Of a stretch of 64,000 nucleotides of DNA, positions 27,074-36,082 are shown in pieces. The first letter of the stretch is position 1. Each line of letters begins with the position of its first letter. Position numbers and translations under genes: made by a program. The notes beneath the pieces are model-generated. The model had not been told where the DNA came from. It did not search any database and was given only the letters and a program-made list of their open reading frames with translations. The stretch comes from Sphingomonas sp. Root720. GTDB taxonomy: Bacteria > Pseudomonadota > Alphaproteobacteria > Sphingomonadales > Sphingomonadaceae. The stretch lies in the NCBI RefSeq assembly GCF_001428605.1, contig NZ_LMID01000013.1, positions 411,042 through 475,041 of the forward strand, read 5' to 3'.

Positions 27074-28621
27074 CTACTCCGCCGCCGCCGGCATCGCCGA
27101 CGCGCCAAAATCCTCGGGGAAGTGATCGAGCGCGCTCAGCACCGGATAGGGCGTGAAACCCCCGAGCGCACAGAGCGATCCATATTTCATCGTGTCGCAC
27201 AGGTCGCGCAGCAGGCCGATCTCCTCCTCGACCGATCGGGCGCGCGGCGTGGCGTTGCGCATCTGCGCCAGCGCCTCGACCCGGTCGCCGCCGCGCCCGC
27301 CCGCGATGATCCGGTCGATCGCCTCGACCCCGCGGGTCGATCCGATCCGGCAGGGCGTACACTTGCCGCAGCTCTCGACCGCGCAGAACTCCATCGCGAA
27401 GCGCGCCATGTGCGCCATGTCGACGCTGTCGTCGAACACCGTGATCCCGGCATGGCCGATCAGCGCGCCGGCCGCGGCGAAGGCCTCATAGTCGAACGGC
27501 AGGTCGAAGCGCGACGGCGGGATATAGGCGCCGAGCGGCCCGCCGACCTGCACCGCGCGGACCGGCCGGCCCGATGCGGTGCCGCCGCCGATCTCGTTCA
27601 CCAGCGCGCCCAGGGTGATGCCGAAACCGATCTCGAACAGGCCGCCATTCCGCACATTGCCCGCGAGCTGCACCGGCATCGTCCCGCGCGACCGGCCGAA
27701 GCCGACCGCCGCATAGGCGTCCGCCCCCTCGGCCAGGATGAAGGGGACGGCGGCGAGGCTGAGCACATTGTTGATGACGGTCGGCTTGCCGAACAGGCCC
27801 TGGATCGCGGGCAGCGGCGGCTTGGCGCGGACCTGGCCGCGCTTGCCCTCGATGCTGTCGAGCAGCGCGGTCTCCTCGCCGCAGACATAGGCACCCGCGC
27901 CGACCCGCACCTCGAGCGTGAACGGCGCGACGACCGCCGCCGCGCGAAGGATCGCCTCGCGCATCGTCGCGATCGCGAACGGATATTCGGAGCGGATATA
28001 GACATAGCCATGCCCCGCGCCGACCGCGTGCGCCGCGATCGCCATGCCCTCGACCAGGCCATAGGGATCGCCCTCCATCAGCATCCGGTCGGCGAAGGTG
28101 CCGCTGTCGCCCTCGTCGGCATTGCAGACGATGAACGTCTCGTCGGCCTTCGCATCGAGCACGGTCTGCCACTTGATGCCGGTCGGGAAGCCCGCCCCGC
28201 CCCGGCCGCGCAGGCCCGACGCCTTGACCGCGTCGACCACCGCCTGCGGCGCCATTGCCCGCGCCGCTTCCAGCCCGCGCCAGCCGCCGGTCGCGGCATA
28301 GGCGGCGAGGTCGAGCGGATCGCCGATCCCGCAGCGCGCGAAGGTGAGGCGTTGCTGCCGGGCGAAGAAGGGCAGCGCGTCGATCGGGCCGAGCCGGTTG
28401 GGGTGGGCATCGGCCAGCACCGCGTCGACGTCGCCCGGAGCGACCGGGCCATAGCCGATCCGCCCTTCGGCGCGCTCGACCTCGACCAGCGGCTCGATCG
28501 CGAACAGGCCCCGGCTGCCGGTGCGCACGACGGTGCAGCCGGCCGCCGCGAAGGCCTCGGCCAGCGCGTCCGAGCCGAGCGCGACCGACGCCATGTCGGC
28601 GCTGACGAAGACGCGGGTCAT
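27074..28621 (-). CDS. fdsB: Formate dehydrogenase beta subunit (NADH-binding flavoprotein)
   Basis: This 515-residue NuoF-like protein has the FMN/NADH-binding Gly-rich loop GLRGRGGAGFPTG (about residue 120), VCNADEGDSGTFADR, and a C-terminal [4Fe-4S] site CGKCTPCRIGS. An N-terminal thioredoxin-like domain of about 100 residues precedes it. It passes electrons from FdsA to NAD+ through FMN. The start overlaps the fdsG stop (ATGA). Confidence 0.96.
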   Translation of the reverse strand: MTRVFVSADMASVALGSDALAEAFAAAGCTVVRTGSRGLFAIEPLVEVERAEGRIGYGPVAPGDVDAVLADAHPNRLGPIDALPFFARQQRLTFARCGIGDPLDLAAYAATGGWRGLEAARAMAPQAVVDAVKASGLRGRGGAGFPTGIKWQTVLDAKADETFIVCNADEGDSGTFADRMLMEGDPYGLVEGMAIAAHAVGAGHGYVYIRSEYPFAIATMREAILRAAAVVAPFTLEVRVGAGAYVCGEETALLDSIEGKRGQVRAKPPLPAIQGLFGKPTVINNVLSLAAVPFILAEGADAYAAVGFGRSRGTMPVQLAGNVRNGGLFEIGFGITLGALVNEIGGGTASGRPVRAVQVGGPLGAYIPPSRFDLPFDYEAFAAAGALIGHAGITVFDDSVDMAHMARFAMEFCAVESCGKCTPCRIGSTRGVEAIDRIIAGGRGGDRVEALAQMRNATPRARSVEEEIGLLRDLCDTMKYGSLCALGGFTPYPVLSALDHFPEDFGASAMPAAAE

Positions 28622-29097
28622 GCCGCCACCCGCGCGGCGATCCGCTCGATCGCGGCCTCGCCGTCGATCCGGGCGATGGGCACGCCATCGACCAGCGCAT
28701 TGGGCCCGACCGCGCAGAGGCCGAGGCAGTAGACGGGCTCCAGCGTCACCTGTCCGTCGGCGCGGGTCTCGCCCATCGCCACCCGCAACCGCTCGGCCAG
28801 CGCCGCCTCGACCGCGGCGCCGCCGCGCGACTGGCAGCTTTCGGCGCGGCAATATCTGACGATGTGGCGGCCGGCCGGCACCTTGCGGAAATCATGGTAG
28901 AAGCTGACGACGCCGTGGACCTCGGCGCGGCTGAGATTCAGCTCGGCCGCGATGGCGGCCACCGCCTCCTCGCCGACCACGCCCAGTTCCTCCTGCAGGT
29001 CGTGAAGCAGCGGCAGCAACGCCCCGCGCCGTCCGCGTTGCGCCGCCGCCAGGCGCGCCACCACCACCTCGACCGGCTCGTTTCTCTCCGTCGTCAT
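28618..29097 (-). CDS. fdsG: Formate dehydrogenase gamma subunit (NuoE-like [2Fe-2S])
   Basis: This 159-residue NuoE-like protein has a helical N-terminal half with LSRAEVHGVVSFYHDFR and a thioredoxin-like half. The four [2Fe-2S] ligands are in CRAESCQ and CLGLCAVGP. It is the first gene of the fds operon and forms the diaphorase unit with FdsB. An inverted repeat 53 bases upstream is the likely operator. Confidence 0.95.
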   Translation of the reverse strand: MTTERNEPVEVVVARLAAAQRGRRGALLPLLHDLQEELGVVGEEAVAAIAAELNLSRAEVHGVVSFYHDFRKVPAGRHIVRYCRAESCQSRGGAAVEAALAERLRVAMGETRADGQVTLEPVYCLGLCAVGPNALVDGVPIARIDGEAAIERIAARVAA

Positions 29098-29149
29098 GGC
29101 GCGGCTTTGATCCCGCCATCCGGGCCGGTCAAATCACTAATCCCCATGA

Positions 29150-29170
29150 TTGATAGACGATGTCTATCAA
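29150..29170. promoter_or_regulatory. LysR-type operator upstream of the fds operon
   Basis: There is a perfect inverted repeat with 9-base arms TTGATAGAC and GTCTATCAA around GAT. It contains ATAG-N7-CTAT, the classic spacing for LysR regulators. It overlaps the stop codon of the LysR gene (29167-29169) and ends before fdsG. A matching GATAG-N7-CTATC lies upstream of the LysR gene itself. Confidence 0.7.
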
Positions 29171-30069
29171 GTCCCGAAGCCCTGGGGCAGCGAGATGCTG
29201 CGCGCGATCGCCAGCGCCGCAGCGGCGAGCGGACCTACCGGGCTGCGATTGGGCACGATGACGCCGATCCGGCTGGCCGGGGCGGGATCGTCGAACGGCA
29301 GGATGCGGGCCCAGTCCAGCCCCGGCAGTAGCGCGAGATAGCTGTCGGGCATGATCGTCGCGAAGCCGCCCGCCTGCACCATCGCCAGCAGTGCGACATA
29401 GCTGTCGGCCGTCGCGCGCGGATGAATGGCGAGACCGCGCTCGGCGAGGCGCGCGTCGAGGATGCGCCGGTTCTGCATGCCCTGGTGGAGCAGGCAGAGA
29501 TCGGTGGCGGCCGCCTCCGCCCAGCCGATCGCGGCGCGCCCGTCGAAGCCGCCGCCGGCACGGGCAAGGAAGATGTAGCGCTCGGCATAGAGCGGCGCGG
29601 TCAGCATGTCGGCGGGCGGCTCATGGTCGAGATAGGTAAGGCCCGCGTCGAGATCGAAGCCGCCGAGCCCGCGCTCGATCTCGCGCGAGGTGAGCGACCG
29701 CACCGACAGCGTCATCGCCGGATGCAGCGCCAGCAGCGCCCGGGCGACATGGCCCACCGCCGGCATCGCCGCCGGGATCGCGCCCAGCCGGAACTCGCCC
29801 TGGACCGGGCCGTCCATCGCCAGCATCGCATGCGCCATGCCGTCGAACACCGCGACCAGCTGCTGCGCCCAGGGCAGCATCGCCTGCCCCTCGGGGGTCA
29901 ACCCGATATAGCGGCGGTCGCGCTGCACCAGCCGCCGGCCGAACTGCTCCTCCAGCGCGGCGATCCCGGCCGACAGCGTCGGCTGGGTCACCCCGCAGGC
30001 GTCGGCGGCGCGGCCGAAATGACCCTCGCGCGCCAGGGTCGTGAAATAGCGCAACGGGCGAAGCTGCAT
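29167..30069 (-). CDS. LysR-family regulator of the formate dehydrogenase operon
   Basis: This 300-residue protein has an N-terminal LysR helix-turn-helix (MQLRPLRYFTTLAREGHFGRAADACGVTQPTLS) and an effector-binding domain. The start at 30069 is chosen because that is where the conserved domain begins. It lies directly upstream of fdsG on the same strand, like the fdsR genes of other fds clusters. Shared inverted repeats at its own and the operon's promoters suggest it activates fds and controls itself. The effector, perhaps formate, is inferred. OxyR is less likely because the paired redox cysteines are missing. Confidence 0.85.
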   Translation of the reverse strand: MQLRPLRYFTTLAREGHFGRAADACGVTQPTLSAGIAALEEQFGRRLVQRDRRYIGLTPEGQAMLPWAQQLVAVFDGMAHAMLAMDGPVQGEFRLGAIPAAMPAVGHVARALLALHPAMTLSVRSLTSREIERGLGGFDLDAGLTYLDHEPPADMLTAPLYAERYIFLARAGGGFDGRAAIGWAEAAATDLCLLHQGMQNRRILDARLAERGLAIHPRATADSYVALLAMVQAGGFATIMPDSYLALLPGLDWARILPFDDPAPASRIGVIVPNRSPVGPLAAAALAIARSISLPQGFGT

Positions 30070-30082
30070 CGGCACCCCTCTC

Positions 30083-30099
30083 GATAGACAAGCCCTATC
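30083..30099. promoter_or_regulatory. LysR-type operator at the LysR gene's own promoter
   Basis: GATAG, seven bases, CTATC: the same half-sites and spacing as at 29152-29168 in front of fdsG. It sits 14 bases before the LysR start codon, a position suited to autorepression. Confidence 0.6.
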
Positions 30100-30292
30100 A
30101 CGCTCGCCGTCGGCGCGCGAGGCGCCGCGAGCACGGCCTGCGCGCCGGGAGGCCGCATATGTGCGCTCGGTCACAGATCCGGCCCCGCATGGCTGCTATG
30201 GAAGAAAGGGGGGCTGGCGGACGGATCGATGAAACGCGAAACTTCGCTGGACAAAGGCGCGGCTGCGGCGGCACATCAGCGCCAGGGAGATC

Positions 30293-33082
30293 ATGCGATG
30301 CACGCAGGTTTCGGGGCACATCAGGGGAACCGCGCGAGAGCATGAAGCCGCTACCCCTCCGCCCACCGTCATGACCGAGCTGAAGCCGATCGCCCGTCCG
30401 GGCGGCAAGGCGCGCCTTAGGCCGCCGCCCACCGCGCGCGCGCTGTTCTGGCGGCTCGTCTGGCTCTACCAGGGCGGCTGCACGACCGCGATCGTCATCA
30501 CCATGGCGCTCGTTCTGTTCGGCCTCGAACTGGACCTGCGCCAGTGGCTCATCCTGATCGGCATGACGCCGGTGGTCGTCGCGATCTACAACCTGTCCGA
30601 CGTCTATCTGATCGTCCGCCATTATCGTCCGATCGACCGGGCGCTCCGTGCGCTCGACCGGGGCGAGAGGCCGGCCCAGCCGGTAATCGCCGAGGCGGTG
30701 GTCCGCGCCCTCAACCTGCCCTTCTATTCGTTCATGCGCGTCACCTTCCTCCATGGCCCGATGGTCGCGGTGATGGTGTGCATGGCGCTGCCCTTCGGCA
30801 ACTGGGCGTTCGACGCCGGCTACCAGACGTGGCAGGTGATGGTGTTCGCCGCGACCGCGCTCTTCTTTGCCTCGCCCACCCACGCCATCTTCGAGTATTT
30901 CGGGGTCGCCCGCGCGCTGGTGCCGACGATCGTAAGGCTGTCGGACCATCTCGAAGGCGGCCTGCCGTTCGACTATCAGCAGCAGCTCGTGGCGATCCGG
31001 CTCAAGAGCAAGCTGCTCTATCTGACGATCTTCGTCGCCGCGCTGCCGCTGGTGTTCTTCGCCGCCTCGATCATCTTCAAGGTGCAGCGGATGTTCCTGC
31101 TGCAAGGCGTCGATCCCACCCCGTCGATGATGATGCCGCTCTATGTGTGGATCACCGGCGTCGTCTGCATCTGCATGCTCGGGTCGGTGATGATGGCGCT
31201 GCTGACCGCGCATGAGGTGTCGCGATCGGCGAGCCGGCTGATCGACGGGATGCGGATGGTCGAGCGCGGCGAGCTCGACGGGGTGAAGCTGGAGGTGGTC
31301 TCCACCGACGAATATGCCGACATCTTCCGCGGCTTCCAGCACATGCTCGAGGCGCTGCGTGAGGAGCAGCTGATCCTCGAGGTCAGCAACGACCTGGCGG
31401 GCGAGCTGAAGCTCGAGATCCTGATCGCGCGGATCATGCGCACGACGACCGAGCTGCTCAACGCCGAACGGTCGACCCTGTTCGTCTACGACCGCAAGAC
31501 CGACGAGCTCTTCTCGCTGTTCGCCGAGGGCGACCTCGTCCGCGAGATCCGCCTGCCGTCGAACCGCGGCATCGCCGGCGCGGTGTTCGCCAGCGGCGTC
31601 GCCGAGAACATCGCCGATCCCTATGCCGACCCGCGCTTCAACCCGGAGGTCGACAGGGCCACCGGCTTCGTCACCCGCTCGATCCTCTGCCAGCCGATCT
31701 TCGACAAGCATGGCGGCCGGATCGGCGTGACCCAGGTGCTCAACAAGCGCGATACGGCGGCCTTCACCGCCAAGGACGAGGCACGGCTGCGCGCCTTCTC
31801 CGCCCAGATCGCGGTGTGCCTGGAGAATGCCCGGCTGTTCGACGACGTGCTCTACATGAAGAACTACAACGAAAGCATCCTGAAGAGCACGTCGAACGCG
31901 GTGATCACCTTCGACGAGGACCAGCGGATCGTCACCAGCAACGAGGCTGCCCGCACGCTGATGAACGCGCCCGACGGGCTGATCGGCACCAGCGCGCGCG
32001 CCGCCTTCTCGGGCAGGAACGGGTGGATCGCCGACCGGCTGGAGCGCACCGACCGCGACCGCGAGGCCTATCTGGCGGTCGACGCCGAACTGATCGGCAG
32101 CGACGGCAAGGCGTCATCGATCAACCTGACGGCGGCCCCACTGGTCGACGCCAATGACGCGGTGATCGGATCGATGCTGGTGATGGAGGACATCACCAGC
32201 GAGAAGCGCGTCCGCTCGACCATGGCGCGCTACATGTCGAAGGAGGTGGCCGACCAGCTGCTCGAGGCCGGCGAAAGCGAATTGAGCGGCAAGGACCAGA
32301 CCGTATCGATCCTGTTCTCCGACGTGCGCGGCTTCACGACGATCGCCGAGAAGATCGGCGCGCGCGAGACCGTGACCATGCTCAACAGCTATTTCACCGA
32401 GATGGTCGACGTCATCTTCGAGCATAAGGGCATCCTCGACAAATATATCGGCGACGCAATCATGGCGCTGTTCGGCGCGCCCTTCGCGGGGCCCAACGAC
32501 GCCGACAACGCGATCGCGACCGCCAACAAGATGCTGGTCGAGCTGGCGGCGCTCAACCTGAAGCGCACCGCGGCGGGCGAGCGGCCGATCGACATCGGGC
32601 TGGGCATCAGCACCGGCGACGTGATCGTCGGCAATATCGGTTCGATCAAGCGCATGGAATATACCGTCATCGGCGACAGCGTGAACCTCGCCTCGCGCCT
32701 CGAAGGCGCGAACAAGGCCTATGGTTCGAAGATCCTGTTCTCCGAATTCACCCATGCCCGGCTCGCGGACCCCCAATTGGTGCGCGAGATCGACCTGATC
32801 CGGGTGAAGGGCAAGGATTTCCCCGTCGGCGTCCACGAATCGCTCGGCTATCGGGCAGCGGAGATCGATCGGGGCCTGGGGGCGATGCTCGAACATTACG
32901 CGACGGGCCTTGCCGCCTATCGCGCGATGGAATGGGGCGACGCCGAACAGGCCTTTCTCGCGGCGCTGAAGGCGATGCCCGGCGACGGCCCTTCCGCCAT
33001 GTATGTCGAACGCTGCCGCGCCTTCGCGAAGGCTCCCCCCGCCCGCGACTGGGATGGGGTGTGGACGCTCACCTCGAAATAG
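30293..33082 (+). CDS. Membrane adenylate/guanylate cyclase with HAMP, GAF and PAS domains
   Basis: This protein of about 929 residues has about six membrane helices in the first 320 residues and a HAMP-like linker (about 310-365). A GAF domain (about 385-530, ERSTLFVYDRKTDELFSLFAEG) and a PAS domain (about 540-650, AVITFDEDQRIVTSNEAA) follow. The class III cyclase domain (about 660-840) has both metal Asps in ILFSDVRGFT and YIGDAIMALFG, plus YTVIGDSVNLASRLEG. A helical TPR-like tail follows. It should make cAMP (or cGMP) in response to small-molecule or redox input. The start is uncertain: ATG 30293 has GGGAG upstream, while ATG 30371 is closer to the conserved part. Confidence 0.9.
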   Translation: MRCTQVSGHIRGTAREHEAATPPPTVMTELKPIARPGGKARLRPPPTARALFWRLVWLYQGGCTTAIVITMALVLFGLELDLRQWLILIGMTPVVVAIYNLSDVYLIVRHYRPIDRALRALDRGERPAQPVIAEAVVRALNLPFYSFMRVTFLHGPMVAVMVCMALPFGNWAFDAGYQTWQVMVFAATALFFASPTHAIFEYFGVARALVPTIVRLSDHLEGGLPFDYQQQLVAIRLKSKLLYLTIFVAALPLVFFAASIIFKVQRMFLLQGVDPTPSMMMPLYVWITGVVCICMLGSVMMALLTAHEVSRSASRLIDGMRMVERGELDGVKLEVVSTDEYADIFRGFQHMLEALREEQLILEVSNDLAGELKLEILIARIMRTTTELLNAERSTLFVYDRKTDELFSLFAEGDLVREIRLPSNRGIAGAVFASGVAENIADPYADPRFNPEVDRATGFVTRSILCQPIFDKHGGRIGVTQVLNKRDTAAFTAKDEARLRAFSAQIAVCLENARLFDDVLYMKNYNESILKSTSNAVITFDEDQRIVTSNEAARTLMNAPDGLIGTSARAAFSGRNGWIADRLERTDRDREAYLAVDAELIGSDGKASSINLTAAPLVDANDAVIGSMLVMEDITSEKRVRSTMARYMSKEVADQLLEAGESELSGKDQTVSILFSDVRGFTTIAEKIGARETVTMLNSYFTEMVDVIFEHKGILDKYIGDAIMALFGAPFAGPNDADNAIATANKMLVELAALNLKRTAAGERPIDIGLGISTGDVIVGNIGSIKRMEYTVIGDSVNLASRLEGANKAYGSKILFSEFTHARLADPQLVREIDLIRVKGKDFPVGVHESLGYRAAEIDRGLGAMLEHYATGLAAYRAMEWGDAEQAFLAALKAMPGDGPSAMYVERCRAFAKAPPARDWDGVWTLTSK

Positions 33083-33103
33083 GTGCGGGCGAAGAGCCGC
33101 CGG

Positions 33104-34879
33104 TCAGGCGGCCCGGGCGATGGGACTTGCCGTCTGGAAGCGGTTCCGCCCGCCGCGCTTGGCGGTGTAGAGCGCTTCGTCCGCCGCGTGGAGCAGCCGC
33201 GAGGCGGTGAAGCCCGACCGGTGCGGGGCGATGCCGCAGCTGATCGTGACGGGGATGGTCCCGCCCGACGGCAGCACCACCGGGATCTCGCCGACCGCCG
33301 CTACGATCGACGCGCAGATCCGCCGGGCGGCCCGCTCGGGGACCGCCAGCAGCAGCGCGAACTCGTCGCCGCCCAGCCGGCCGACCGTTCCGCTGGTGCC
33401 GACGACATCGCCGATGCGGCGGGCGATTTCGTGCAGGACGATGTCGCCGGCATTGTGCCCGGACCCGTCGTTGATCCCCTTGAAGCGGTCGACGTCGATC
33501 ATCGCCACGCTCAGCGCGCCGCTGTCGGCCTGCTCGACCGCCGCGTCCAGCCGGGCGAGGAAGCCCGCCCGGTTGTACAGGCCGGTCAGGCTGTCGGTTT
33601 CGGCGGCCTGGGTCAGGAACGCCGCGTGATGCTTGCGCGCGGTGATGTCATGGATGCTCGCGAGCGTGCCGACGCAGTCGCCGTCCTCGGCGCGCAGCGC
33701 GCCGAAGGTCGCCTCCAGCCAGCGCAGCCCGTTCGCCGCCAGGAATTCGACCCGTCGGGTCGTCACGGCATCGGCCAGCACGTCGAGATGCGCGTCGCGC
33801 ATCGCTTCCGCCGCCGTGGCCGAAAGCGCCTCGATCCTGCTGCCCACGAACGCCCCGGCATCCTGTCCGAACAGGATTTCGGAAGAGCCGAACTCCCGGT
33901 CGCATATGCCCGCAGGGGTGAAATGGAGCAGCAGGGTCGGCGATTGCGAGACGATCAGGCGCAGCGAGCGCTCATTGTCGCGCAGCCGCTCGATCAGGAT
34001 CTTGCGCGCGGCGACGGCGGCGGCGACCGGCATGTTGACGAGCAGCACGGACGCCAGAAAGAACTGGAAGAACGTCGCCTGCACGCCGGGATTGGGCGAT
34101 ATGAAGGTGACCGGCCCCTGGTGGTTCATCGTCGCGAATCCGCCGATCGCGGCGATGATGAGCACCGCGATCTTGGATCCTTGCCAGCCAACCCGGAACG
34201 TCACCAGCATCATCGGAATGAACAGGAGGAACAGGAAGGGCACGCCGCTCTTCATGAACACCAGGGTCGCGACGAGCGACGTCAGCGCGAGCAGCGCCAC
34301 CGCTTCGACGCGCTCTATCGAGGTCTTTTCCCGGAACGCGTGGACGAACTCCCCTTTGAACAGCCCATAGAAGACCGGCGTGCAGATCAGCAGGCCCAGC
34401 GCGTTGGCGACGTAGAGGTTCAGCAACGTAGGACCGAAGGGCTGGTGCCGAAACAGCACCATCGTCCCGGCGCCGACGAGCGCGCCGACGAAGGGTGCCA
34501 CCAGTCCCGCCCAGAAGATGAACGGCCAGATCCCCGATGGGTCCTCCGCCAGGCTGCGCTCCAGCCGGCGTCGTATCCCCCAGGCCGCGATCACCACCTC
34601 GATGAAATTGGCGGGCCCGAAGAGAAGCGCGCCTTCCGCCGTGCCGCGGGTGCAGAGGTTCGCCAGGACGTTCCCGACGAAGCCCGCGACGAGAATCGCC
34701 GTCCATTCCGACGGCCTGCGGAGCACCAGCAGCGCGACCAGCACGGCATTGGCCGGCCAGACGCTGGCGATGTCGGCGTCGCCGGTCAGGTGGATCGTCG
34801 CGATTCCCAGCCCGGAATAGAGGAGAGCTGCCAGCAAGGGCGTGGAAATCGATCGTCGGGCGGCTGTGAACGATGGCAT
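33104..34879 (-). CDS. Diguanylate cyclase with MASE1 sensor and PAS domain
   Basis: This protein of about 591 residues has an N-terminal MASE1 membrane domain (about 10-310, eight or so helices, with SVWPANAVLVALLVLRRPSEW), then a PAS domain (about 325-435) and a GGDEF domain (about 440-580). The active site GRLGGDEFAL and DSLTGLYNRAGFL are intact, so it should synthesise c-di-GMP. No EAL domain is present. The second of two adjacent ATGs (34879) has the better spacing to GGAGG (complement of 34884-34889). It is convergent with the cyclase gene, placing two second-messenger synthases side by side. Confidence 0.92.
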   Translation of the reverse strand: MPSFTAARRSISTPLLAALLYSGLGIATIHLTGDADIASVWPANAVLVALLVLRRPSEWTAILVAGFVGNVLANLCTRGTAEGALLFGPANFIEVVIAAWGIRRRLERSLAEDPSGIWPFIFWAGLVAPFVGALVGAGTMVLFRHQPFGPTLLNLYVANALGLLICTPVFYGLFKGEFVHAFREKTSIERVEAVALLALTSLVATLVFMKSGVPFLFLLFIPMMLVTFRVGWQGSKIAVLIIAAIGGFATMNHQGPVTFISPNPGVQATFFQFFLASVLLVNMPVAAAVAARKILIERLRDNERSLRLIVSQSPTLLLHFTPAGICDREFGSSEILFGQDAGAFVGSRIEALSATAAEAMRDAHLDVLADAVTTRRVEFLAANGLRWLEATFGALRAEDGDCVGTLASIHDITARKHHAAFLTQAAETDSLTGLYNRAGFLARLDAAVEQADSGALSVAMIDVDRFKGINDGSGHNAGDIVLHEIARRIGDVVGTSGTVGRLGGDEFALLLAVPERAARRICASIVAAVGEIPVVLPSGGTIPVTISCGIAPHRSGFTASRLLHAADEALYTAKRGGRNRFQTASPIARAA

Positions 34880-35020
34880 CATGACCTCCGTCCTCCGCGA
34901 CATGAGCGCTGTCGAACGGAATTGACGAGGGCCTAGATGTCCGCTTTTCGACGGAAAATCTCTCCCCGATTGCGCCGAACATTCGACCTTTGTCGAACGG
35001 AGAGCGAAAAAGCGGGGCTG

Positions 35021-36082
35021 CTATCCGATCTGCGCCCAGGCGATCCGTGCCAGTTCGGGAAACACCTTCGCCCGTTCGGCGGCCTGCGCGGAAGAGGCGG
35101 TGCCGCGGATCACCCGGCCCTTGATGCCGTGGAAGATCGCCGCCATCCGGAAGAAATTGAACGCGGTGTAGAAGCGGTAGTTCGGGATCGAATCCCGCCC
35201 CGTCCGCGCGCAATAGGCGGCGATATACGCGTCCTCGCCGGGAATGTTCAGCGCCGCCAGATCGGCGCCGGCGAGGCCCGCCACGATGTGCGGCGGCATA
35301 TGGTACATCATCGCGTTATAGGCGAAGTCGGCGAGCGGATGGCCGAGCGTCGACAGCTCCCAGTCGAGCACCGCCAGCACGCGCGGCTCGGTCGGGTGGA
35401 AGATCATATTGTCGATACGGAAGTCGCCATGGACGATGGAGGTTTCGTCGCCCGGCGGGATGTTGGCCTGCAGCCACTCGATCACCCGGTCCATGTCCGG
35501 ATCGCGCCCCGCGTCGACATCCTCGACATATTGCTTCGACCAGCGCCCGATCTGCCGCTCGAAATAATTGCCCGGCCTGCCATAGTCGCCGAGGCCGACC
35601 GCCTCGTGATCGACCTGGTGGAGTGCGGCGACGGTCGCGTTCATCGCATCGAAATAGGCGGGGCGATCGGCGGCCGCGACCTCGGGCAGCCGCGCGTCCC
35701 AGAAGACGCGGCCCTCGACCATGTCCATGATGTAGAACCAGGTGCCGATCACGGCGTCGTCGGTGCACAGCGCATGCACATGCGCCACCGGGAAACCCGC
35801 CTTCTCCAGCCCGGTCAGCACCTTCGCCTCGCGCTCGACCGCATGGGCGCCCTTGAGCAGCTGTCCGGGCGGCTTGCGCCGCAGGACATAGGCGCGGCCC
35901 GGCGTCACCAGCTTGTAGGTCGGGTTGGACTGCCCGCCCTTGAACTGCTCGACCGCCAGTGGCCCTTCGAAGCCGGGCACATGCTCGGTCATCCAGCGCG
36001 CGAGGCTCGCCTCGTCGAAGGCGAAGCCCTCGCGGACGGGGGTCGTGCCGCTGTTTTCGTCCTGGCCGCTGCCCGTGGTCAT
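35021..36082 (-). CDS. Aminoglycoside phosphotransferase-fold kinase (ACAD10/11-like)
   Basis: This 353-residue protein kinase-like enzyme has the nucleotide loop QFKGGQSNPTYKL (about 50), the catalytic IVHGDFRIDNMIFH and the metal-binding VLDWELSTLGHPLADF. Such proteins pair with acyl-CoA dehydrogenases, as in human ACAD10/11 where the kinase domain phosphorylates 4-hydroxyacyl-CoAs for catabolism. Its start overlaps the stop of the acyl-CoA dehydrogenase gene (ATGA), supporting that joint role. Antibiotic resistance is unlikely. Confidence 0.88.
   Translation of the reverse strand: MTTGSGQDENSGTTPVREGFAFDEASLARWMTEHVPGFEGPLAVEQFKGGQSNPTYKLVTPGRAYVLRRKPPGQLLKGAHAVEREAKVLTGLEKAGFPVAHVHALCTDDAVIGTWFYIMDMVEGRVFWDARLPEVAAADRPAYFDAMNATVAALHQVDHEAVGLGDYGRPGNYFERQIGRWSKQYVEDVDAGRDPDMDRVIEWLQANIPPGDETSIVHGDFRIDNMIFHPTEPRVLAVLDWELSTLGHPLADFAYNAMMYHMPPHIVAGLAGADLAALNIPGEDAYIAAYCARTGRDSIPNYRFYTAFNFFRMAAIFHGIKGRVIRGTASSAQAAERAKVFPELARIAWAQIG

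Noticed and set aside
24403-27156. Long open frame opposite fdsA
   Set aside because: fdsA carries all expected Fe-S and Mo ligands on the minus strand. The plus-strand frame has none and no ribosome site.
29167-30069. OxyR, because of the ATAG-N7-CTAT sites
   Set aside because: The motif fits OxyR as well as other LysR proteins, but the effector domain lacks the paired redox cysteines and the neighbour is the fds operon.
30230-30343. 37-codon open frame ahead of the adenylate cyclase gene
   Set aside because: It has no ribosome site at good spacing and no resemblance to a known leader peptide. It remains only a weak possibility.
35021-36082. Aminoglycoside resistance gene
   Set aside because: The phosphotransferase fold is right, but operon coupling to an acyl-CoA dehydrogenase points to the ACAD10/11 catabolic role.
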